From Dallia pectoralis (lineage: Eukaryota; Chordata; Actinopteri; Esociformes; Umbridae): 64,000 bases of DNA. Of the stretch, positions 1-17,208 are shown in pieces. Position 1 is the stretch's first letter, and each line of letters starts with the position of its first letter. The notes below the pieces were generated by a model, which made no database searches, was not told the origin of the DNA, and worked only from the letters and a program-made list of their open reading frames with translations. The stretch spans positions 20,455,133 to 20,519,132 of the forward strand of contig CM055728.1 in the NCBI GenBank assembly GCA_029465975.1, read 5' to 3'. Position numbers and translations under genes: made by a program.

Positions 1-230
1 ATCCTATTTACCCAGGATCAGCAAAAACAATTGTAACATGAAAGCATTGTTTGATCTCCGTTTATTCAACATAGAACATAACCCAAATATTCTGTAAATC
101 ATCTCTTGGCACGGGTTATTTAGTCATCGGCACATAGGTTAATGTTAAACCGGGATGAACACAGGACAACATATAAAACTATTTGCTGCCCTCTAGTGGA
201 CATGAAGTCATCCTCTGTCGTGTATCTAAC

Positions 231-5614
<5,384 letters not shown>

Positions 5615-5635
5615 GGGACCAACCCCAGTCTGAGA

Positions 5636-6232
5636 GGGGGAGTAAGGAGAGGAGAGGAGAGAGAGGAGAGAAAAGGAGAGAGTAGAGAGAGCAGAGAAAG
5701 AAGAGGCGGAGAGGAAGGAGAGAGGAGAGAGAGAGGGGAGGAGGAGAGAGGAGAGAAAGAAGAGGCGGAGAGGAAGGAGAGAGAGGAGAGAGAGAGGGGA
5801 GGAGGAGAGAGGAGATAAAGAAGAGGCGGAGAGGAAGGAGAGAGAGGAGAGAGAGAGGGGAGGAGGAGAGAGGGGAGGAGGAGAGAGGAGATAAAGAAGA
5901 GGCGGAGAGGAAGGAGAGAGGAGAGAGAGAGGGGAGGAGGAGAGAGGAGATAAAGAAGAGGCAGAGAGCAAGGAGAGAGAGGAGAGGAGGAGAGAGGACA
6001 GAGAGAGAAGAAAGAGAAAAAAGAGAGGGAAAGAGGGAGAGAGAGAGAGAGAGAGAAGAAAGAAGAGAAAAGAAGAGAAGAGGAGAGGGAGGAGAGAGTA
6101 GAGAAAGCAAAGAAAGAAGAGGCGGAGAGGAAGGAGAGAGAGGAGAGAGAAGGGAGGAGAAGAGAGGACAGAGAGAGAAGAAAGAGAAAAGAAGAGAAAA
6201 AAAAGAGAGAGGGAAAGAGGGGGAGAGAGAGA
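5636..6232. repeat. Polypurine tract with a roughly 60-bp subrepeat
   Basis: About 600 bp of nearly pure A/G on the plus strand. The segment agaagaggcggagaggaagg recurs every several dozen bp, with ggagagagagaggggagg between. In the hdac7 transcript it is a very long C/U tract ending at the acceptor of the MDLRV exon. Confidence 0.95.
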
Positions 6233-6780
6233 TGTGTATTACTATGCAGAAGTAACATTGGACAACAACAGACACAAATTGATTGTGTGGAGGTAAGAGT
6301 GTGTCCCACCACTTCATATGAAAGCATTATGCAATCAGGTGAAAACATACAGATTGGAAGGACTGTATCCAGGGGAGGGAAAACGAGTTCTGGATTCGTT
6401 TGACGCATCCAAAAAAGCTGATACAACAAACCAAAAAAATGATGTGTTACAAAAAACATAACGTTAAAACATCTGGATCTGCTTGAAAACATGTATAATA
6501 TAATTTTCGTGATAATTTGGCTAATCTTGAGAAAGAAACTCTATTCTGTCCTTGCACTCCAATAAAGGAACAAGCCTTCCTTTGATGTTCGGATACCATA
6601 AGGTCACAGAACGTTTTCAGAAATCCTTTAAAAGCCAACAAATTGTTAATAAAGAAAATAATTGACCCTAATATTAACTTACCCTAAATGAATGTCAATA
6701 ACCAAACTGCAAAAAAAAAAATCTAACAGTAATGCATTGAACTATCCGGAACGCACAAATTTGAACAAAATTCAACCTTT
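6233..6780. other. No gene seen
   Basis: This is AT-rich single-copy-looking sequence upstream (transcript sense) of the MDLRV exon. I see no exon-like segment with good splice sites. Confidence 0.6.
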
Positions 6781-6860
6781 AACAATAACCCAAACTCTAA
6801 CTCTAACCCTAAGCCTAACTCTACCTTTAATTCCTAACCTTAACCCCAAACATAAACCAA
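6781..6860 (+). repeat. Degenerate telomere-like (CCTAAC)n stretch
   Basis: Imperfect units ctctaa, ccctaa and ccttaa continue for about 75 bp. They resemble the vertebrate telomere hexamer CCCTAA with frequent substitutions. Confidence 0.75.
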
Positions 6861-7193
6861 TATACGTCTACAGAACCAAATTGTCTTGCAAAACATTCCA
6901 ATATAAAACCATGCTTCAGGTTTTCATGTAATGACATTCTGGATAGTGAAACCTTCAGGTGAGTGAAACATCCAGAACATTGTTTCTGTCCCTCCACCAC
7001 CAGGCTGCATTCCTCCCGTAGTACCTCCTGGCATTAATAACATTCCTTTGCATTCTGCTCATTGACATTGGCTTTGAAACTACCTCAACGAAGTCGAAAA
7101 CAGAATCTAGGAAGTGTTTTAGTCGAGAGATACAGGTGTTATCACACAGGATTTAATACGCTAAACCGGGATACCAAATCCTAATCCCAAACA

Positions 7194-7274
7194 TAGCAAG
7201 CAAGCAAGTTTATTTATATAGCACAATTCATACATAGAAGCAATTCAATGTGCTTTACAGAGGAAAATAATAAA
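7194..7274 (+). repeat. Dispersed repeat, second copy
   Basis: It shares tttatttatatagcacaa and gcaattcaatgtgctttaca with 2458-2510 in the same orientation. It is preceded by a short agca run. Confidence 0.7.
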
Positions 7275-7290
7275 ATGATAAAAAACATGC

Positions 7291-7614
7291 AACATACACA
7301 TAAACCTTATATCAACCGTAACCCTAAAACAACATACACATAGACCTAATATCAACCCTAACCCTAAAACAACATACACATAAACCTTATATCAACCCTA
7401 ACCCAAAAACAACATACACATAAACCTTATATCAACCCTAACACTAAAACAACATACACATAGACCTTATATCAACCCTAACCCTAAAACAACATACACA
7501 TAAACCTTATATCAACCCTAACCCAAAAACAACATACACATAAACCTTATATCAACCCTAACACTAAAACAACATACACATAAACCTTACATCAACCCTA
7601 ACACTAACCTAAAC
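7291..7614 (+). repeat. 40-bp minisatellite containing CCCTAA
   Basis: Eight copies of a 40-bp unit beginning aacatacacataaacc and ending caaccctaaccctaaaac. Copies differ by single bases. Each contains two telomere-like hexamers. Confidence 0.95.
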
Positions 7615-7662
7615 ATAACCGCAACCTCAATAAACTAACATGTATGCCTAAACTCAACCTAA

Positions 7663-8425
7663 CCCCAAAGCATTACACTATTCCAAGGGTATTCCCGTCA
7701 AACTAACCCTAACACCAAGTTATTAACACTATTCCCAGGGTATTCCCGTCAACCTAACCCTAAAACCAGGTTATTAACACTATTCCCAGGGTATTCCCGT
7801 CAACCTAACCCTAAAACCAGGTTATTAACACTATTCCCAGGGTATTCCCGTCAACCTAACCCTAACACCAGGTTATTAACACTATTCCCAGGGTATTCCC
7901 GTCAACCTAACCCTAACACCAGGTTATTAACACTATTCCCAGGGTATTCCCGTCAACCTAACCCTAAAACCAGGTTATTAACACTATTCCCAGGGTATTC
8001 CCGTCAACCTAACCCTAACACCAGGTTATTAACACTATTCCCAGGGTATTCCCGTCAACCTAACCCTAAAACCAGGTTATTAACACTATTCCCAGGGTAT
8101 TCCCGTCAACCTAACCCTAACACCAGGTTATTAACACTATTCCCAGGGTATTCCCGTCAACCTAACCCTAAAACCAGGTTATTAACACTATTCCCAGGGT
8201 ATTCCCGTCAACCTAACCCTAACACCAGGTTATTAACACAATTCCCAGGGTATTCCCATCAACCTAACCCTAACACCAGGTTATTAACACTATTCCCAGG
8301 GTATTCCCGTCAACCTAACCCTAACACCAGGTTATTAACACAATTCCCAGGGTATTCCCATCAACCTAACCCTAACACCAGGTTATTAACACAATTCCCA
8401 GGGTATTCCCGTCAACCTAACCCTA
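7663..8425 (+). repeat. 51-bp minisatellite containing CCTAACCCTAA
   Basis: About 15 copies of a 51-bp unit that includes ggttattaacactattccc, gggtattcccgtcaa and cctaaccctaa. Substitutions such as ccctaaaacc/ccctaacacc alternate along the array, which suggests amplification of multi-unit blocks. Confidence 0.95.
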
Positions 8426-8511
8426 AACTAGAAATGACATTCTGCTTAGTTGGAACATGCCAAAACACATTGTCCAGACAGATTTCTCAGACTTAATTAT
8501 CAGGTCCCCAG

Positions 8512-8553
<42 letters not shown>

Positions 8554-8580
8554 GCACGCACGCACGCACGCACGCGCGCA
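8512..8580. repeat. (CA)n followed by (CACG)n
   Basis: A CA run passes into cgcacgcacgcacg. Alternating purine-pyrimidine DNA with CG steps of this kind can adopt Z-DNA. Confidence 0.95.
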
Positions 8581-8762
8581 AAACAACAAAGTCATGTTAA
8601 CTAATTTCCAACCACTCTAGGGTTGAGGGTTTCACATGTCTGAGGGTTTGTTTTGGCATGCATAAAAAAACTAAACAAAGGGACACATTTTCAAAAGAGT
8701 GGCTTGGCTGACGAGGTAGAGACTTAGTGTTAATGTCCTGTGTCATTATGACCTAGCTGGGT

Positions 8763-9132
8763 TTAAGAGGGTCTGTAGAGAATAAGGGGGATATGCAGTA
8801 GACTAGTGAGCCTGGTCAGTCTGTAGAGAACAAGGGGGAGATACTGTAGACTGGTGAACCTGGTCAGTCTGTAGAGAATAAGGGGAAGATACTGTAGACT
8901 GGTGAACCTGGTCAGTCTGTAGAGAATAAGGGGAAGATACTGTAGACTAGTGAGTCTGGTCAGGCTGTAGAGAATAAGGGGGAGATACTGTAGACTAGTG
9001 AGCCTGGCCAGTCTGTAGAGAATAAGGATGAGATACTGTAGACTAGTGAGCCTGGTCAGTCTGTAGAGAGTGAAGGAGAGATACAGTAGACTGGTTAGCC
9101 TGGCCAGTCTGTAGAGCGTGAGGAGGAGATAG
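8763..9132 (+). repeat. 48-bp minisatellite
   Basis: About seven and a half copies of a 48-bp unit with gtagactagtgagcctggtc and agtctgtagagaataagg. The open frame across it on the minus strand is a by-product of a unit length divisible by three. Confidence 0.92.
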
Positions 9133-10029
9133 AGATCGAGGACAGAACAGTACTTTACATACACTGCCCGTCAGCTGTGTTCTCTCACAGCCGAAACGTG
9201 AACAAGAAACGATCTGATTCACGATTACGTTGAGCATCTGGTGAAATTTGTCAGATCTTAATACAGGCCCTGACAGAGTACAGCCAGCGGGTATAGGCTT
9301 AACGTATACTGAATCATTAACACTCTATTGTCCCCCCAGACTGTTGTTGGACTCAATAGATCACTGTCCCCATGCTAATGAGAGACAGCCACCACACAGA
9401 CAGTGTGTTTATGAATGGAGCGACTGATTGGCTGCTTACGAACCAATTAGAGATACAAAAACAAGCAGATGAGATCGTTGTGTAAGCACTTGTGTATGTG
9501 TGTGTGTGTGTGTCTTTTGGAGTAAGAATGCAAGTACTATTTGTGCATTAGGAGCGTTGGAAGAAGCATTCTGAAGGCCATTTTATCTTTTAAAGTCCAG
9601 TTGGTGTTTGTGTGTTACAGCATTCTTAACACCCCGGCCCTAACATGTTCTGACACAGCCCTGTCTGTAGGGCCTCCATATTAGGAGGCTGGAGAGGACA
9701 AGGGAGAACAACTTGGCAGAGGCCACGTAAATGCCATCAATGTTTGGAATGATTTAAATCCTTTCTGACGAGGAGTCAACAGGCTCTGGGTGCGCCCAAA
9801 AAACACCCTGTTTCCTATTTAGTGCACTTATTTTAGGATTTCTTATTATAACCCCATTTCTCTGCCAATTTCATGGTGTCCAATTAACTCCAATTGTTAG
9901 AATCCTGTCTTATCACAGGAACTCACAATAGTGTTTAAAGTCAAAGACTATTCTGAGATACAGAGGCAGCACATCAGCAGAAAACATCTGTTTCTATTGT
10001 GTTTCCATCTCCCACTGCCAGCTACATCA
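9133..10029. other. No gene seen
   Basis: This is apparently unique sequence with a short TG run near 9493. No exon-like segment or element is recognised. Confidence 0.6.
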
Positions 10030-10380
10030 ACTTTAGTAAATAAACATCTACACAGACCACCTCACCTTTAGTAAATAAACATCTACACAGACCACCTCAC
10101 CTTTATTAAATAAACATAGACACAGACCACCTCACCTTTAGTAAATAAACATACACACAGACCACCTCACCTTTAGTAAATAAACATAGACACAGACCAC
10201 CTCACCTTTATTAAATAGATACATGTATTAACTACCTCACCTTTCTGAAAAACAGAAATACACACAGACAAACTCACTTTCAGTAAAAGGAAATATACAC
10301 AGACTACCTCACCTTCAGTAAAAAGCAATATACACAGACCACATCACCTTCAGTAAAAAAATAAAAATATACACAGGCTA
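10030..10380 (+). repeat. 35-bp minisatellite, first block
   Basis: Units of about 35 bp contain aaataaacatctacacagac and cacctcacctttagt. Spacing is exact at the left end and units diverge rightwards. Confidence 0.9.
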
Positions 10381-10419
10381 TGCCAAGAGAATAAAACAAA
10401 CAAGATTCCTTGAAATTTT

Positions 10420-11040
10420 TAAAACAAAACAGGCACACCTTTACATTTTTTATAAAAAGACAGACTACCATAGTGTTTGATTAATAATAGAAAGACAGGC
10501 CACAACACATTTAGATTATTTTTAGAAAGACAGACCACAACACATTTAGATTATTTTTAGAAGGACAGGCTACCACACCTTTAGATTATTTTTAGAAAGA
10601 CAGGCTACCACACCTTTAGATTATTTTTAGAAAGACAGGCTACCACACCTTTAGATTATTTTTTAGAATGACAGGCTACCACACCTTTATATTATTATTA
10701 GAATTACAGGTTACCACAACTTTATATTATTATTAATATGAAAGGCTACCACACCTTTATATTATTATTATTAGAATGACAGGCTACCACAACTTTAGAT
10801 TATTATTAATATGATAGGCTACCACACCATTATATTATTATTATTAGAATGACAGGCTACCACATATTTAGATTATCATTCGAATGACAGGCTACCAGAC
10901 CTTTATATTATTATTAGAATGACAGGTTACCACAACTTTATATTATCATTAGAATGACAGGCTACCACAGCTTTATTAATGACATGCTACCACACCTTTA
11001 TATTATTATTAGAATGACAGGCTACCACACCTTTAGAATC
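10420..11040 (+). repeat. 35-bp minisatellite, second diverged block
   Basis: Units contain agacaggctaccacaccttt then agattatttttagaa, with indels between copies. The shared pieces cagac/cagg, accac and accttta suggest common origin with the array at 10,030-10,380. Confidence 0.88.
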
Positions 11041-11298
11041 TACAGTCATGAGAGTGTTTGTTCTTGTCAATGCATGTGAGTATGTGATTTTCTTATCTTA
11101 GATAAAGAGTTGACACATTTTCAGCTGCCAAATCAAACAATGTAAAACAATGTTTTCTCCAAACAGCTCCATTGGCACGGTTCAGATGATCGAGGTGGCA
11201 GGACTGACGCACTGACTTGGTTCCAGTCCGTATCACTCCCTCACCTCTAACGCGGCGCAACTGTGTGTATACTGTATTTTGTGTTGTCTGTTTGTGCT

Positions 11299-11353
<55 letters not shown>

Positions 11354-11368
11354 GTGGGTGTGCGTGTG
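11299..11368. repeat. (TG)n microsatellite
   Basis: TG dinucleotide run with a few GTGCG and GTGGG interruptions at its right end. Confidence 0.95.
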
Positions 11369-11515
11369 TACTGAAAAAGATAATAGGCTTGTTGTCTGAC
11401 CTTCTCACAGGTCAACTGTGCATCCTGCAATAAGTGTCTGAAATAAGAAACTGGCTACTGGACTAAAAATGACAAGCCGATGCCAGGAGAAGTCCACATA
11501 CCAACTCTCTGTCTT

Positions 11516-11526
11516 TCTGTGTGTGT

Positions 11527-11594
<68 letters not shown>

Positions 11595-11786
11595 GTGTGT
11601 GTGTGTGTGTGTCTTTGGGTGTGTGTGTCTGTGTGTGTGTGTGTGTCTCTGTGTGTGCGTCTCTCTGTGTGTGTGCGTGTGTTTGCGTGTGTGTGTGTGT
11701 GTCTCTCTGTGTGTGTGCGTGTGTGTGTGTGTGTCTCTGTGTGTGTGTGTCTCTGTGTGTGTGTGTCTCTGTGTGTGTGTGTGTGT

Positions 11787-11825
<39 letters not shown>

Positions 11826-11836
11826 TGTGTGTCGTA
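11516..11836. repeat. Long (TG)n with TCTC interruptions
   Basis: About 320 bp of TG with repeated gtgtctctgtgtg blocks. All open frames across it are poly-Cys/Val or poly-His/Thr artefacts. Confidence 0.96.
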
Positions 11837-11922
11837 GTAAGCCTCCCAGTGGAACAGCATATGAGTAGCTGAACCCTTTCAGTAGATAATCCCTGTACAG
11901 TATAGTGCTTTTCTTTCTTGAG

Positions 11923-12133
11923 AACCTGGTCAGTCCTACCCCACCTGGTCAGTCCTACCCCACCTGGTCAGACCTACCTCACCTGGTCCGACCTACCCCA
12001 CCTGGTCAGGCCTACCCCACCTGGTCAGGCCTACCCCACCTGGTCAGGCCTACCCCACCTGGTCAGGCCTACCCCACCTGGTCAGGCCTACCCCACCTGG
12101 TAAGCCCTAACCCCTCCTGGTCAGACCAACGTC
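11923..12133 (+). repeat. 19-bp minisatellite
   Basis: About eleven copies of cacctggtcaggcctaccc. Central copies are identical and edge copies are diverged. Confidence 0.95.
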
Positions 12134-12409
12134 ACCCAGTCTAAAGTTTATAAGTAAGCTAGTGAAGTACAGTAGTATGCCGCTGCTCCTTAGGAATGAT
12201 GAAGTAATAGTGGGTTCCTCCCTTTCCTCCTCTTCTCCTTATTAGGCAGCTCTCCAATGTACCGGTTCTACCTGTATTCTTAGTGTATAAGAACAACTCT
12301 GGTCCCTCCTCCTGAGCAGACAGGACACAGCACTCAATAGTTTCTCTAAAAAAACGTTTCTCTAAAAACTAGAACATATTCTCCCAATGTTGTGGTATAT
12401 AATTAATGG

Positions 12410-14181
12410 CAGTGATTGGTGTGTGAGTATAGGCAGTCACCAGTGATTGGTGTGTGAGTATAGGCAGTCACCAGTGATTGTTGTGTGAGTATAGGCAGTC
12501 ACCAGTGATTGGTGTGTGTGTATAGGTAGTCACCAGTGATTGGTGTGTGAGTATAGGCAGTCACACAGTGATTGGTGTGTGTGTATAGGCAGTCACCAGT
12601 GATTGGTGTGTGTGTATAGGTAGTCACCAGTGATTGGTGTGTGTGTGTATAGGCAGTCACCAGTGATTGGTGTGTGTGTATAGGCAGTCACCAGTGATTG
12701 GTGTGTGTGTATAGGCAGTCACCAGTGATTGGTTGTGTGTGTAGTCACCAGTGATTGGTGTGTGTGTGTATAGGTAGTCACCAGTGATTGGTGTGTGTGT
12801 ATAGGTAGTCACCAGTGATTGGTGTGTGAGTATAGGCAGTCACCAGTGATTGGTGTGTGAGTATAGGCAGTCACCAGTGATTGTTGTGGGTGTATAGGTA
12901 GTCACCAGTGATTGGTGTGTGAGTATAGGTAGTCACCAGTGATTGTTGTGTGAGTATAGGCAGTCACCAGTGATTGGTGTGTGTGTATAGGTAGTCACCA
13001 GTGATTGGTGTGTGTGTATAGGTAGTCACCAGTGATTGGTGTGTGTGTATAGGTAGTCACCACTGATTGGTGTGTGTGTATAGGTAGTCACCAGTGATTG
13101 GTGTGTGTGTATAGGTAGTCACCAGTGATTGGTGTGTGAGTATAGGTAGTCACCAGTGATTGATGTGTGTGTATAGGTAGTCACCAGTGATTGGTATGTG
13201 AGTATAGGTAGTCGCCAGTGATTGGTGCGTGAGTATAGGTAGTCACCAGCGATTGGTGTGTGTATAGGTAGTCACCAGTGATTGGTGTGTGAGTATAGGT
13301 AGTCACCAGTGATTGGTGCATGAGAATAGGTAGTCACCAGTGATTGGTGTGTGAGTATAGGTAGTCACCAGTGATTGGTGTGTGTGTATAGGTAGTCACC
13401 AGTGATTGGTGTGTGAGTATAGGTAGTCACCAGTGATTGGTGTGTATAGGTAGTCACCAGTGATTGGTGTGTGAGTATAGGCAGTCACCAGTGATTGTTG
13501 TGTGAGTATAGGCAGTCACCAGTGATTGGTGTGTATAGGTAGTCACCAGTGATTGGTGTGTGAGTATAGGTAGTCACCAGTGATTGGTGTGTGAGTATAG
13601 GTAGTCACCAGTGATTGGTGCATGAGTATAGGTAGTCACCAGTGATTGGTGTGTGAGTATAGGTAGTCACCAGTGATTGGTATGTGAGTATAGGTAGTCA
13701 CCAGTGATTGGTGTGTGAGTATAAGTAGTCACCAGTGATTGGTGTCTGAGCATAGGTAGTCAGCAGTGATTGGTGCATGAGTATAGGTAGTCACCAGTGA
13801 TTGGTGTGTGTGTATAGGTAGTCACCAGTGATTGGTGTGTATAGGTAGTCACCAGTGATTGGTGTGTGAGTATAGGCAGTCACCAGTGATTGTTGTGTGA
13901 GTATAGGCAGTCACCAGTGATTGGTGTGTATAGGTAGTCACCAGTGATTGGTGTGTGAGTATAGGTAGTCACCAGTGATTGGTGTGTGAGTATAGGTAGT
14001 CACCAGTGATTGGTGTGTGTGTATAGGTTGTCACCAGTGATTGGTATGTGAGTATAGGTAGTCGCCAGTGATTGGTATGTGAGTATAGGTAGTCGCCAGT
14101 GATTGGTGCGTGAGTATAGGTAGTCACCAGCGATTGGTGTGTGTATAGGTAGTCACCAGTGATTGGTGCGTGAGTATAGGT
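12410..14181 (+). repeat. 31-bp minisatellite, left part
   Basis: About 57 copies of a 31-bp unit containing agtcaccagtgattggtg followed by tgtgagtataggt. Variants (tgtgtgtat, tgcgtgagtat, a short tgtgtataggt unit) recur as blocks. The array is cut at 14,181 by a hAT element and resumes after it. Confidence 0.97.
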
Positions 14182-14893
14182 CAGGGGTGTCCAAAGTCCG
14201 GCCAGTTTTTATTGGCCCGCAGCATATTCTGAAAATATAATTGAATATGGCCCGCACAAGAAAATTGAGCTCAACTCTGTTGCACTTCTCAGTTTCAACA
14301 CTAGTTGGAGCCAGCCATGGAAACGGTGCTTCTCCACTAAACAAAATTAAGCAAACAAAAACTTTTACTGCGAGTCACCAGAAATGGCAGCACCAAAGAA
14401 ACGCAAAATAGCAAGTGAGTGTAGAAGATTTCAAACACAGTGGGAAAATGAATATTTCTTCAAAGAAATCAACGTAAAGAGTATCTGTTTGATTTGCAAT
14501 GAAGATGTTGCTGTGATGAAAGAGTATAATGTCCGTCAGCACTATGAGACCAAACATCAGAGCTACACATCAGTACACCAGTGCCGAACGAACGCAGAAA
14601 GTCAAGCAAATGGCAGCTAGCCTGCAAGCTCATCAACAGGTGTTTTTTCGTGCTAACAAAATAAAGGAAAACGCCACAACAGCAAGCTATAAGGTCGCTA
14701 AACGTATGGCCCAGCACGGCAAACCGTTCTCAGACGGTGGTTTCATAAAGCAGTGCCTCAAAGTCACAGCAATAATGTGCCCGGAAAAAGTTCCGGAATT
14801 CAACAACGTGAGCTTATCCAGAAATACAGTGGTGCGGAGAATCGAGGACTTGTTGTCAGCTAACTGGAAACTTCAGCTGAGAGACAAAGCAAG
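14182..14893 (+). mobile_element. Truncated hAT (Charlie-like) DNA transposon
   Basis: The left end caggggtgtccaaagtccgg is a typical hAT-Charlie terminal sequence, followed by the usual tggcccgc-containing leader. A transposase start follows at 14,384. The right part of the element is missing: at about 14,891 the sequence changes directly to the 31-bp minisatellite. No matching right terminal repeat is seen. Confidence 0.85.
14384..14893 (+). pseudogene. hAT transposase fragment with BED-type zinc finger, frameshifted
   Basis: The reading frame from 14,384 starts MAAPKKRKI and has a C-x2-C-x14-H-x4-H finger (C35, C38, H53, H58), as in ZBED/GTF2IRD2-like hAT proteins. Near 14,560 the frame shifts and homology continues in another frame (SAERTQKVKQMAASLQAH, then FSDGGFIKQC, then NVSLSRNTVVRRIEDL) to the truncation. 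The catalytic RNase H-like domain is absent, so it cannot transpose by itself. The match to the family is from memory. Confidence 0.82.
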
Positions 14894-15000
14894 GTAGTCA
14901 CCAGTGATTGGTGCGTGAGTATAGGTAGTCACCAGTGATTGGTGCGTGAGCATATGTAGTCACCAGTGTGTGTGTATAGGTAGTCACCAATCATTGATGT
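14894..15000 (+). repeat. 31-bp minisatellite, right remnant
   Basis: Three to four further copies of the 31-bp unit (agtcaccagtgattggtg) lie right of the hAT fragment. They show that the transposon sits inside the array. Confidence 0.93.
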
Positions 15001-15390
15001 GCCCAGGTAAAACAAGCATACACTACTGCATAACCCCTTATGTTGGTAACACAACATGAGAGAAGCTTTGGAAAAAGACAATGGCGGCAAAATGTTTTCC
15101 ATGCAGTCTGTGTTGAAGGAAAAAGACAGAGACAAGCAGGCTGTAGTTGGAGCTATAGTCGACTGATGTCCTCTGTGGTTGGATCAGATAGGGGAGACGG
15201 AAAACTGGAACAATGGAAGCCAGAGTGTCAGGGTATGTCCCAGGCCCATGTTCCAGGCCCCGGCTCCACACAGAAAGCCAGCGAGACTCAGACACCGGCT
15301 TGGCTTCAAATTAACCGTCTTAAAATAAAAACACGAACAAAACAGGAAGTGTTGACCAAGTGACATCTGCCTCAACTTGGCTGGGTTTAC
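15001..15390. other. No gene recognised
   Basis: Ordinary-looking sequence with an open plus frame of about 107 codons from 15,040. I recognise no domain and see no clear splice context. Confidence 0.5.
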
Positions 15391-15596
15391 CTTCCATCTC
15401 CCTCCCCACTTCTAAATGCCCCTGTCCCCACCCCACTCCCCACCCCTCTCTCTCCCCACTCCACTCTCTCCAACCCTCCCCTCTCCTCTCTCCACCCCAC
15501 TCCATTCCTCTCTCCCCACCCCTCTCTCCCTACTCCTCTCTTCCCACTCCTCTCTCTCCACCCCACTCCTCTCTCCACCCCCCCCCTCTCTCCTCA
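15391..15596. repeat. Polypyrimidine tract (CCCCACTCC-rich)
   Basis: About 205 bp of almost pure C/T, with recurring ctctccccac and ccaccccact motifs. Frames across it are artefacts. Confidence 0.93.
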
Positions 15597-16474
15597 AATG
15601 GAATCTCGTTGGCATGGATTCCACATCTATGTTAGTATGGGAGGAAGGTTTATTCAGGCTATGCTGCTAATGTTAATGGTGACTTTTGTTCGCCTGATCC
15701 ATTTGGCTTAAAGCAGTAAATAAAATAAAATGTAAAAAGGTACATATTGTACATATTATAGTAGCCTTTTTTTATCTCCACGGTCTCAGGACATACGAGA
15801 CAAGTTGGTCCTACCCATGGGAAGAATGAACATGTAAGAGTCCAGTCTACATTAAAACTTTGCGTTCTCTTTTAAGAGATCGCCGTGTGAAATAACTTTT
15901 CTCTGACTGAATTAGTTCTCCCACTATTTGTGTGTGTGTCACTCGAATAGAGTTTGCCGGTAACGGAATGCAGAGGTAAGGTGATTTTTCGAGACATGCC
16001 ATTGGTTTGAGTTTCCTGGGCCACTAAACCACTACCGTAATGGCTACAAAAGTTCTGCCGGTAAAAATTGAAACGTTCTGGTCATAGGTCTTGGTTCGGA
16101 TAAAACGGAACGCGGGACGCCTATTATTGACCAATGGTTAAAGGATATGAGGCACAAACCACAAACGTAACGAATAACAGTCTTGCAGTCTATTTACATA
16201 GTTCCAATCTGCAGTTGAAACAATAATAATGTTAGATTGCTGCCTGTTTCTTTAAAGACGGAACATCCATAATGTCTTGAATATCATATTTTGACCCATG
16301 CTTTTAGGCCATACATGTTTGTTTACGTTTTCTTTGTTTCCCAACATTGAGGTAAAACAAGCCTGTATTTTGTGTTTTGATGGGCTAACATGGTCCATTA
16401 ACTGAAGACCTCTCAGTGTAACTGTCTGGTGTTAGAGTATCTCAGAAAACTCAGTCAACTGGAATGGTAAGCCA
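15597..16474. other. No gene seen
   Basis: AT-rich unique-looking sequence. I find no feature I can support. Confidence 0.6.
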
Positions 16475-16935
16475 TGGTTATGATAACTAATAGGGCATTT
16501 AGAGGTTACAATAACTAATAAGGCATTTAGAGGTTACGATAACTAATAGGGCATTTAGAGGTTACAATAACTAATAAGGCATTTAGAGGTTACAATAACT
16601 AATAAGGCATTTAGAGGTTATGATAACTAATAGGGCATTTAGAGGTTACAATAACTAATAAGGCATTTAGAGGTTACGATAACTAATAAGGCATTTAGAG
16701 GTTATGATAACTAATAGGGCATTTAGAGGTTACAATAACTAATAAGGCATTTAGAGGTTATGATAACTAATAGGGCATTTAGAGGTTACAATAACTAATA
16801 AGGCATTTAGAGGTTACAATAACTAATAAGGCATTTAGAGGTTACGATAACTAATAAGGCATTTAGAGGTTACAATAACTAATAAGGCATTTAGAGGTTA
16901 CAATAACTAATAAAGCATTTAGAAGTTACAATAAC
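16475..16935 (+). repeat. 28-bp minisatellite
   Basis: About 16 copies of a 28-bp unit made of ggcatttagaggttacaa and taactaataa. Variant units with taatagggc and gttatgat recur in a patterned order. Confidence 0.96.
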
Positions 16936-17083
16936 CTACGCTGTCTTATTTAATGCATATTCCAGTCAGAAAGGTCTTCTTAGTCCAAAAACATGTGTAA
17001 AAACTACAGATTGTCCCTGCAAAATAGAGGTGAGTGTTTGTGCGCGCCTGTGTGTGTGTTTGCACACAGTTCTTAGGGCCTTC

Positions 17084-17208
17084 AGATAAGAGCTATCTGT
17101 CTGCTCACTGAAGTACTGCTGACAGTGTGGAGAGCAGTAGTCGTGGTGGTAGCCAGGCTTACAAACACAGTCTCCCACACACTCCATCGCCACAGGATCC
17201 TCCACTCT
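17084..17208 (-). other. Cysteine-rich exon-like open segment
   Basis: On the minus strand an acceptor-like gtggtggcag at 17,209 precedes an open frame VEDPVAMECVGDCVCKPGYH, continuing DYCSPHCQQYFSEQTDSSYL. The C-x3-C-x-C spacing and the CKPGY motif resemble EGF- or TIL-like modules. The pyrimidine tract is weak and no strong donor follows, so it may be a relict exon or chance. No gene is assigned. Confidence 0.25.

Noticed and set aside
12410..15000. CRISPR-like regular repeats
   Set aside because: Units are contiguous 31-bp tandem repeats with no unique spacers, and the DNA is vertebrate. The same holds for the other arrays.
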